Part shown: in pieces, positions 55,640-64,000 of the stretch
How the letters are laid out: every line of letters begins with the position of its first letter
Numbering within the stretch: position 1 is the first letter of the stretch
NCBI GenBank assembly: GCA_003290165.1
Contig: QNQO01000674.1
Coordinates: forward strand, 62,001 to 126,000
Source of the DNA: Berberis thunbergii
Taxonomy: Eukaryota; Streptophyta; Magnoliopsida; Ranunculales; Berberidaceae
Direction: 5' to 3'
DNA length: 64,000 nucleotides
The notes under the pieces: model-generated
Databases searched by the model: none
Told to the model about the DNA's origin: nothing
The model's input: only the letters and a program-made list of their open reading frames with translations
Translations under genes and position numbers: made by a program

Positions 55640-56093
55640 CTGCACAATTCCAAGGGTCCATATAATAATTTGGCGGAAACTAGTGCGCTATTGGAGGAAC
55701 TAAAACTTTGTTAGAAGTATCGAGTCAAAAGATTTCGATACATACAATTCACTCCTGATTCGACAATGGTCTTGTAAGATTTTCAAAGTTCCTTAATTTC
55801 TAGAGAATTGGTGGAGGGAGATTCTGGAGATTAGTGAGAATTTGACATACGTTAGCAAATCTGTTTACAGAGAGACTAATTCAATGGCGGATGCCTTGGC
55901 GAAATTAGCTCAAGTAGACATATTTTTATGGAATTTTGTAGGGATTCGCTTCCCAAAAAGACCCGAGGCGTTACTGAGTTTAGACAGATATGTAAGACAA
56001 CATATATTAGGAATAAAGCGTAAGTGTTTTTTTTTTTCTTGCAGTTTACCATGGGCAATGTCGTCAATGTATCCCATTTGTATTACTTTTTGA
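55640..56093 (+). pseudogene. Plant RNase H-like (RVT_3) fragment, probably a LINE 3' end
   Basis: NNLAETSALLEELKL near 55660 and, in another frame, YVSKSVYRETNSMADALAKL near 55850 match the E and final D motifs of the RNase H domain found in plant LINEs and stand-alone RNase H-like genes. The middle is frameshifted. A short tail (55920-56093) then ends at a stop. It is not related by eye to the aRNH of element 1. Confidence 0.6.
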
Positions 56094-56621
56094 ACATAAT
56101 AATAAAAGTCTGACACTCCAAGTTGCCCCTCCACATTGTAGGTTAAAAAAAGGACCCATATAACATTAATGTTGAATGTTGGGGTTGGACGATTGAGTAA
56201 AATTTGCCTCATCACCCAAATGCAAGGAGTAATTGTTTAACACACCGTAAATCCTATAACTAAAATGTGACAAACATCATCGAGTTTGGGTTGCTAGTAT
56301 CAGAACTCTAGCCTAAATTTGAAAATTTATTAGGTTTTATCCCCCTTCTTTTTTTGTTAATTAAAGTTGTTTATTGAAAAATTTTTGTTTAAACATGGTG
56401 TAACCCAAGTGGAAAAAGTGGGCATGTGCTAGTTTGGGCCTACTAAATCTCTGGTCCATTATAGGGTTTGTGAAAGTTCTAGATTCGTCATAACTACTAT
56501 ATAATTGATCACACTTTGATCTGCCTCCTTATTCAAACAAGTTTCCTTCAAAGCCGCAGAGGCACGTAGGGAGTGTTGTGGTCTGTGAGCTTTATGTACA
56601 AAGGAAACATGGCGATGTATG
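56094..56621. other. Interval without a recognised gene
   Basis: AT-rich, no supported feature. Confidence 0.4.
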
Positions 56622-57040
56622 TGATAATACATCAAGTAAGGCTCAAATCACGACCGTACACGTGGCAAACATCATCTATCACGAGAACCAAGTACTTCAG
56701 TCTAGGCTCGACCCGCAAAGTCCGAAAATGCAGATCCAGTCATTAAACCCAAAAGGACCCTTCAAAACAAATCGTAATCAGAGGCCCGAGTCTAAGCCCA
56801 ACAAATTTCTCCCTTAAAGAGGAGAGACGTTACCAAATATGCGAGTCATGGCAGGGAATTCTCCCATTCACGTATCTCAATAAAGGATCAGAATGTTACA
56901 AATAATGTTATCCCTTCATTATGCCCTATATGCTTGAGTCACGCATAGAATTAATAACATACATTATACAAGATAAAGAAAACATTTGAAAAAGGTATGG
57001 AATTTTGATTGAACTCTGACTTAGCAGTAACAAGCTCAGT
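56622..57040 (+). repeat. Left part of a Tat-family LTR, second subfamily
   Basis: It starts TGATAATACATCAAGTAAGG and continues with CGACCGTACACGTGGC, as in the LTR at 60605. The end (56865-57030: ACGTATCTCAATAAAGG, GCTTGAGTCACGC, ACATTATACAAGATAAAGAA) is repeated at 59262-59430. It is truncated at about 57040. Confidence 0.65.
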
Positions 57041-57049
57041 GGTAACTGC

Positions 57050-59160
57050 ACCACTCATTCCTCGGCAACGTTAGGACTAGTAGATTGCTCAGCAGTAGAA
57101 CGCATAACCTCATCATGATCAGTCGTCTCACTGCATAACTTTTTCTTGAAAGCATCCAGCTGATCAAGAATTTTTTTCAACTCCGCCTTCGAGGTTTAAA
57201 GTTCAAAAGAAAACTTGTCTTGGAGAGCCTCCACTTCCTTCAATGAAGCCCGAGCAGTCTCAGTGCCTTCTTCTGCTCCAACCACTGCACCTTCAGCACA
57301 TCAAACTGACAAAGAACATGGGAAAACATCAATGCTTGTCCTGCCATTTTCCTTTCCACAAAGGCCACTTGATCACGCGCAACCTGGTAGTCCCGACCCC
57401 ATCAACCCAGCATAAGTGAGGTGATTCATCCCTTCCTTTATCTGTTTGATACCTTGGTCGGGGTGCAGTACTAGGTTGTTGCATGGGTATTAGAGCTCTC
57501 TCAACCAACCGCAGTGTGCCACTCATTGAAAAAATTACAAAGCACTATCATGCACTTCTGTCTATGTGAACCAGCTGCAGAACTTCCCATCTGATTTAAT
57601 ACAATTGTCTTCAGGATTGGGTTCCTTTCAACCAATCTGTGGATGAAGGATTCGGGGATCAGGAAGGACAAAAGCCCCGTCCCCAATAGCTGGCAGAACA
57701 GTCGAAACAATAGTGACAACAAAAAACTACTCTTGTCATTTCTGTTTTAGGCAATAGTGGCAAGAGTGGGACATGCAGTAGTGGCAGGAGTGGGAGAAGC
57801 AGGAGAGGAAGCATGCAACTCTGCTATATCACCAATAGGAGAAGGAGGATACTTAAAACTTTGACCACGGTCAACAGCTTCCTCGTCGTACATTGGGTTG
57901 AATTCGAACTCAAATATGGTCTTTGTGGTAGACAGATCACGAGATCGCTCCATAGCAAGCTGCAACATCTTATTGTTGAGGACACAAGAGTCATCATCAG
58001 ACCACTTGGAAAAATGAAACACACCATGAGTAGAGATGAGGTCCCTCTCATGCTCATCCAATGGATGGGACACCTCCTTTTATGCTCCTCTCCAGAGTTG
58101 ATTTATCTTTTCAACCTCTCGAGTAACAAGCTGAGTGTCTCATCTTAACAACTTTTACAAGACGAATCTCAGACAAGGAGCAGTCCCAAGTAGCACCAAT
58201 GAATAGATTAGCAAGCCATTTCTTCTTTGCGACACCGCCATGGCTAATCGCTAGTTACTTCGACGGGCTGGACAGGCGTAGGGAGCTTCCTTTTCTAGTG
58301 TCGAGCCAACACCAGCAGCAACAGGAGCACTGAGATTCGTAACCCTCCTAGTAGAGCTCACTTTCTCATCAATGCTTAGCATCACCACACCCTAAACAGC
58401 AACACGCTCCTCCCCTTCATCGGAACCGATGACACTGCAGCACAAACGGCGATTTTAGCAGCTTGAGCTTCAATAAGCCGTCGCACGTTCCGCTCATTCA
58501 TAGTGTACAAGCCACTACACTGACAACATCTGTAGCAAGGAAAGCTTCCACAATGACTCAAGGGAAGCTTTAGAAACCAATCACTGATTGCCTGCTGCTC
58601 TATATCAAGGGCAGTCTTTCCACTTCTTGGGCACCCGGGACGATCACATCGTTTTTTCAATTTTGCAACTTGAAGTAGCCCAGAACCCAATGGACGCATA
58701 AAACCAATATCTTGACCAGCCCTATAATCGCACGAAGATTCTAAACATGAAGGAGAACGGAGAAAACACATATGATTACTGCTTACAATGAGCCCCACCA
58801 CGGAGTGCAAAATCTTTATATAAAAGGAATCCCATAGATAATGACTCTCACCACGGTCGAAACCATCACCCTCCAGCCGTTGGAACCCGTTTAAGCAAGA
58901 GCAATGCCTAAAAAGTCCAAGTACTCCCATAAGATCTCTGGGGCTGAAAATCTAACACCTGACTGGAACATACCAGGGTACAGAGCAATATAGCCAGCCT
59001 TGGACAACAAGGACTCTCATCATTCCTAGGCAAGACAATCTCAAGATCAGGTGACAGTGAGAAGTCATGGTGAACACTATCTAAAGTCTCATGCGACGCT
59101 TTCTTGGGCAAAAAGAATGCCTCACAGATCTCAAGCGCCTCACCACTTAACATATGAGAG
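57050..59160 (-). pseudogene. Fourth copy of the antisense gypsy-type transposon ORF
   Basis: On -, near 59150 it reads SGEALEICEAFFLPKKASHE, LSPDLEIVLPRNDESPCC. In the next frame it reads GYIALYPGMFQSGVRFSAPE and ILWEYLDFLGIALA, the same domain as GFICLYRGMFQTGVHFP at 6890 and GYISLHRGMFQFGLWF in element 1. Downstream parts are badly broken. The 3' end (57050-57260) has a coiled-coil-like region. It lies just before an LTR fragment on +, in the same antisense arrangement as the other copies. Confidence 0.7.
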
Positions 59161-59251
59161 CAGACACAGGAAAAGAGTCGTATAAAGAAGAAAATGAAGA
59201 AAGAGAGAAAAATAAACTCTGATAATAGATATAGCATAAGATATAAACACA

Positions 59252-59539
59252 AATCTCACACTCCCCCAAGGACGTATCTCAATGAAGGAGGAAACTGTTA
59301 CAAAGAACGTCTCCCCTGATGATGCCCCTACATGCTTGAGTCACGCGGAGAATTAATACCGGACATTATATAAGGTAAAGAGAACATTCGACAAAGGTAC
59401 GCAATTTTGAATGAACTTGTCCATATTAAGCTCGCTCCTACAAATTTATTGACCAGAGTGCCTTCGACCACCAAAAAGGTGATCTTTGACAATCTAACCT
59501 TGTTTTGCAGGTCATATCTCTAGGAGACAAGATTTGGAC
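59252..59539 (+). repeat. Right part of the second-subfamily LTR
   Basis: It repeats 56865-57030, then continues through GAGTGCCTTCGACCACCAAA to GGACGCATCA at 59539. This is the same end as 17514-17712. Its first half and the polypurine tract are missing. Confidence 0.65.
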
Positions 59540-60599
59540 GCATCAGTATGCAATGATAGATGAATGGATTTATTCTTGGATCATCAATAGCTGTATGCAC
59601 CCTATGTTTCTTTGTATGAAAAGCTCGAGTTGGGTTGGGTCTTCAATAGTCACTCCAGGCTTGCAACCATTTCATGTGCTCGATGTTTCATTGTTTACCA
59701 TGAGAAATCTGGACCTTATTATATTTTGCAGGAGAGTAGTGATCCACTTTGTTTCCTACTTGATGGAATGTTAGTGTGCCAATGATGTAACAACATTGTA
59801 AACTTGAACTATTAATGGAGTGATCACTTGAGAACAACCATTGTCCCAACTCCTAACCAAGTGTTTTTTAGACCAGCACAAAATTTGGTCAAAAAATAGT
59901 GGAACACGACATTTTTGAGGTCATGAAGCCTTGTGCTTTCAAACATTTTGAGTCTGACTAAACTCTAGTTTTATCATGTTTTAATGTGTAAACAAGAAGT
60001 CAACAAGCTTAATGGCCTTTGAATGTCTGAAAAATGGGTATGAGCTTTAGACCAGTTAGTCAAACTTGATCCGATAGGTGCTCTCAAACATGTGTTCCGT
60101 TTCAATGTATATTCTATTTTTTATATACATTGCTGAATGGCCTATGGTTGAACGAAAAAAAAAATGTTGAACTCTGCAAGTTTTGTCTAGCAGACCAAGA
60201 CTGAGAAAATGAGACCTGAATGTCGCAGGGACACTTGCCCTTTGTTCTAGGCAAATGCCTTTTCTGCAGCAAAATGGCGGAATTATAGAGTACAAGGGAG
60301 CTTCTCTTATGTGGATCCTGAAGCATCACAGTGGCACCTTATTTTCTGACTCTCTTTTGGCGGTCAAAGTGATTATCTTCAATCTTTCTATTAGTATTAG
60401 TTGGGCATGGCGTCTATTATTAAGCAATGTTGCTCGCACTCTAATTAGTGTTTTTTCATATTTTCTAGATTCAGATACACCTAATGTGGTTTTCCATAAA
60501 TTTAGAACTTTTCCAAGTTAGAGTGAGATCAGTTACAAAATTTTTAGGTGTTGTTAGTATTGTGAGATTCAAAGATATCACTACACCTTTGCAAAGATG
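59540..60599. other. Interval without a recognised gene
   Basis: Short frames only (for example 59505-59774 and 60255-60521 on +), none recognised. Confidence 0.4.
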
Positions 60600-60604
60600 A
60601 GTGA

Positions 60605-61298
60605 TGATGATACATCAAATCGTCATCTGATCAGCATCGTACACGTGTTATGATAATCTCATCAACAGAACAAAACAGGTCTGATTGCACGCCCATCCAG
60701 CAAGTCCAAGACAACACTAAGCCAACTATTGGCAGGATCCACAAGGTTAGACCCAAATTGCAATGCGTCACTAAGCTCACAAGTCACGCGGTCAATCCCA
60801 ATACTTGTGAGCTCTGATAAGACAAGAGTAAGTCCTGATAAAGCAAGCATCCGGGGGATTGACCCAAGACAGATAGACCAGCAATACATTGATTTCGACT
60901 AGGAAACAAATATTGAGTATAAGTCCGGCAAGAAAACTTCCTTGCATGGACAACACTCCGAAAGGAAAACCACTCCCTCGGATCTAGGAGCACAAGTCAT
61001 GTAGGGAAATTTCTCACATGGACAACTCCTAACAAGGAAAGGATCTCCAACAATAACATTTTTTCCCTAAACTATGTCACCAAAGGCCTAGTCAAACAAG
61101 GACTTTAAAAGAGAGATAAGGTCGATGAAAAAAGGTGCATTACAGAAACCCAATATACAGTTGTAAGCCTCTCCTAAGCCTCATCTAACTTAAGCATCGG
61201 AGTGTCATCGGCCGCCACACGGTGTTCTTTGGCTCATGTACATTTTCTATGCAGGTTTAGGTCACGGTGAGGAATGATAGCAAAAATCGATTACATCA
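60605..61298 (+). repeat. Solo LTR of the Tat family (694 bp) with perfect target duplication
   Basis: It starts TGATGATACATCAAATCGTC and ends ATCGATTACATCA, flanked by AGTGA on both sides (60600-60604 and 61299-61303). No PBS follows and no internal sequence lies beside it. It keeps the family landmarks GCATCGGAGTGTCATCGGCC and CACACGGTG. Confidence 0.9.
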
Positions 61299-61308
61299 AG
61301 TGAGGCTA

Positions 61309-61449
61309 GGGAACCAAGTTCTACAACCAGGATGATGTGGCATCATCAGGGCAATTTTTTACAACCTTGAGGTATACATAACACTTTGGGATTTCATCAT
61401 TCTTTCAAGATCACTCCACGTCACCCTGGTTGCAAAAACTTGGTTTCCC
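61309..61449. mobile_element. MITE with GGGAAACCAAGTT inverted ends (~141 bp)
   Basis: GGGAACCAAGTTCTACAACC at the left and the inverse of the right end (GGGAAACCAAGTTTTTGCAA) match for about 33 bp. It starts five bases after the solo-LTR duplication. No clear target duplication of its own. Confidence 0.7.
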
Positions 61450-62186
61450 AAGCATTTTCGTGGCAAGGATATATATATCGGCAATTTGTCATGACAACAA
61501 AAGCTAGAATGGAAAACTGCGATGCCTGTTTAATTCATTTAAAAAGATTATCTCTTTACAATTACTATAGATTTTGAATCTTTTTGCTCAGTCTTGTCGA
61601 GACAATCTATAAAGGTAATCTTAATTCTTTTGAAGGCGGCCCCTATTGGATGCAACTGGATTTGGTAATTTAGCTTGCTTGACTTTTAAGGCTTATTTCT
61701 TCACAAAATAGACCATTTAGATATTGTAGTTAATGTAATGACTATTTTATGTCTACTTTTATGACTAAAGACTCTTTTATTAACCTAAATTAACTCATAA
61801 AGTTAAAGGATATCTTTACCATTTCTAAACAAATTGAAAACCTAATTTTATACTTTTATAACCAACAAGGACTATTTTATTTATAATTCTAATTAAAAAA
61901 AATTACCCTTAATGCCGCCCAACCCATGCCCGGGTAGGTATCGATATTAATAATTCTAATTATAAGCAATCAATATAAGTTTTTTTAAATTTTCATTGAC
62001 TGACAAGTTAATCAAATTATTATGCTAAGGTTTGGTAAAATTTTCATAATGTAGTTAATGATGATTAGAAATTTGATTTTAATTATTTACTAAAATCAAT
62101 TTGATTACTTGTCATTAATTTGATTAAAAAGTTTACACGTACCCGTGCATTACCTTTCTTAATGATGATTAGAAATTGATTTTAAT
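61450..62186. other. AT-rich interval, no gene seen
   Basis: No supported feature on either strand. Confidence 0.5.
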
Positions 62187-62340
62187 TAGGGATAGGCACG
62201 GTTCGGGTCGGTCCGAGATTGGGCTTGTCCCAATCCAGACCCAGTCCAATGAAAGGGGATCAGAATGGTCTAGGACAACAAAATTTTATGGACAACCCCA
62301 TTTGGTCCCAGAACGGGATGAGACCATGCTATCCTGATTC
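62187..62340 (+). mobile_element. hAT-type left end
   Basis: TAGGGATAGGCACGGTTCGG followed by TTGGTCCCAGAACGGGATGA has the style of the ends at 29080 and 54631. The right end was not found. Confidence 0.4.
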
Positions 62341-62899
62341 AATGTTTTTTTTCATGAACAACTGAAAAATAACACAGATGCACTATGTGATCAAACACAC
62401 CTCCCCTCATCCATCTCTCCTTCATTCCTTATTTTATTCCTCTTTAGGCGTTGGGTGATTCTTCTTTGAAATTTGATATCATATAGATTAGATGTCATCT
62501 AACAGTCCTTGCTTTTGCAATATATCTCCAACAACCAGATTCTGGGCAAGAGCAAATTCATTCCATCATTCTTGAAAATGCCTTTCCATTCACCACTTTA
62601 ACCCTCCATGATTTAGCCACGTAATAACTAAACTTCAAAATGGCTTCTCCTCCATCAAGCTTCTCTCCAATTAAGTTTCTTGAGAAAACAATTGGTATTG
62701 ACTACAACAACAAAACCAAAAGTCAGATCAAGCAATTTTTCAATATGAAACCTTAATTTGTAGAATATTCTCTTAAGGTGCTACATAGTTCATATTATTA
62801 TACGTTGTAGATTGACAAATTATAAGTGAGTGGTGTTTGATTAGACCCGAATAGCTGTGATCATTAAGAAACAAGACAAGAGTCATAAACACGTTTCTA
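62341..62899. other. Interval without a recognised gene
   Basis: No supported feature. Part may be internal to the hAT-type element or the 5' portion of the copia LTR. Confidence 0.3.
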
Positions 62900-63244
62900 A
62901 TTACATGTTTTATGTATTGACATTTATTCTTAAATTGAGTATGAATATTATTTATGTGTAGATACCAATTAAGTCTCAATATAATTCTATTATTGATGAT
63001 AGGCTAATAATAGAATTAGGGTTTACGGTTGAGGTTCCCACTCCAAACTTAATTATCTATCTCCTACTTTTCTCATCTGAGTTGAGAAATACAAGGTGGA
63101 ATATCTCTCCTGCGTGTTGCTAGTTCGTGTGAATTATTGCGTGGATAATCTTCATCAATGACTTCTTCAGGTACGCATTTATTACAATTTTTCTTCCTTG
63201 ATTATTAAATGAAGTTTTTCTTTAGGATTTGTTAAATTCCAACA
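62900..63244 (+). repeat. 5' LTR (3' part) of a Ty1/copia element
   Basis: The LTR ends AAATTCCAACA and is followed two bases later by a tRNA-Met PBS. The left edge is not determined; TGTAGAATATTC at 62759 is one candidate. Confidence 0.6.
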
Positions 63245-63246
63245 AG

Positions 63247-63259
63247 TGGTATCAAAGCC
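63247..63259 (+). other. Primer-binding site of the copia element
   Basis: TGGTATCAAAGCC, one change from the usual TGGTATCAGAGCC complementary to initiator tRNA-Met. Confidence 0.8.
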
Positions 63260-64000
63260 TCCATGTCAGAATCATTGAAGAAGAAAATATACAATTTTCA
63301 TATTGCTTTGATTAATTAATTTATCCTCACTTGAATTTTATCAAACCCTAAAATCTATTTCGCTGGATCTGATTATCCGACAATTAGATTTTGTTTAGCC
63401 ATTCCTTAATTGACCCCGTGGTAGTTGAGCAACATCAGAAATAGTTGAATTTCGACTTTACAATTAATTAAAAATAAAATAATAACTCATTTTGAGCCGA
63501 CACCCTTCAATTCGGTCGACGCTGGACGGTTGCTTTTGATCACTGCCTACCCCTTCCAGTCGATTTTCCATCATCTTGGGCTGAAAAAGAGCCAGTAGTA
63601 ATGGGTGGTTTAGGGCGCATCTCCTTGTCATAACCCATCGTTCATTCGATTCATAAGGTCACTCGATTGCCAGATTGAACCCCACTTTTCGATCGTCGGT
63701 GTGCCCTACCCCTCGCAATCATCACTTCCAGTTTAATGTCACCGGTCAATTATCTTGTTCTGATGGTTCATCCAGTCCATCGAGTTGACATGACGGCGAC
63801 GTGGTGGGTGTTTAGTAGGCGGGGGTAGGGGTGTTTGAAGGTTGGGACAATTTGGTTTTCTTCTTTTCTTTGTGCCAAGGGAAGAAGATGGGGCTACGGG
63901 TGTATGGCAGTTGAAAACATACTTTGTTTTGTTTGAGATTGAATTTCGTTTATTTCATGTAGATGAAGATTTTCTTCTTTGATGAAGAAGGAGATGTCTA
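63260..64000 (+). other. Leader of the copia element, running off the window
   Basis: No gag frame is recognised in the 740 bp after the PBS. GC rises after 63500. It may be a long untranslated leader or a non-autonomous derivative. Confidence 0.35.

Noticed and set aside
57813..58148. 111-codon ORF on +
   Set aside because: It is the opposite strand of the degraded antisense ORF copy, which has the better domain evidence.

Overview
The window is nuclear DNA of a flowering plant, most likely a dicot, from a repeat-dense region. The evidence is GT-AG introns, CACTA, hAT and SINE elements, chromovirus and Tat-type Ty3/gypsy retrotransposons, and a Ty1/copia LTR. Almost every coding signal belongs to a transposable element and most are broken by stops and frameshifts. 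The one ordinary-looking host gene is a small RING-finger gene at 51417-51662.

Layout. 1-17513: a Tat-lineage Ty3/gypsy element (element 1, + strand) carrying gag, protease, RT, two RNase H domains, integrase and a 178-bp tandem array. It is split by a second family member (element 2, - strand, 5846-15000). Element 1 itself sits in an older related LTR, whose remainder is 17514-17712. 18700-27199: a third copy (element 3, - strand, 19313-26953) sits inside what looks like a Tekay/Del-type LTR and is interrupted by an Athila-like fragment (20498-23997). 27.2-31.2 kb: hAT-type ends, a decayed LTR and AT-rich DNA. 31177-36298: a compact Reina-like chromovirus with 311-bp LTRs. 38069-50865: a transposon with long terminal inverted repeats carrying a viroplasmin/RNase H1-type N-domain ORF. 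It was invaded by an 8.7-kb CACTA element (41604-50312, TSD AGA). The CACTA carries a TNP2-type transposase, a TnpA/Ptta-like gene and two exons of a captured MATE transporter gene. 50.9-64.0 kb: the RING gene, SINEs, MITEs, LTR remnants of the Tat family, a clean solo LTR (60605-61298, TSD AGTGA) and the 5' LTR and primer-binding site of a Ty1/copia element.

How the parts fit. The Tat family has a consistent design: LTR, PBS, gag-pro(-pol), 3' tandem repeats, a spliced antisense ORF with the 'putative gypsy-type transposon' domain, polypurine tract, LTR. Four copies of the antisense ORF are visible, next to two different LTR subfamilies. Elements 2 and 3 lack RT and integrase but keep gag, protease and the antisense ORF, so if they moved in that form they depended on full-length relatives. 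Coordinates of decayed features are approximate. Family assignments come from reading motifs, not from database searches.
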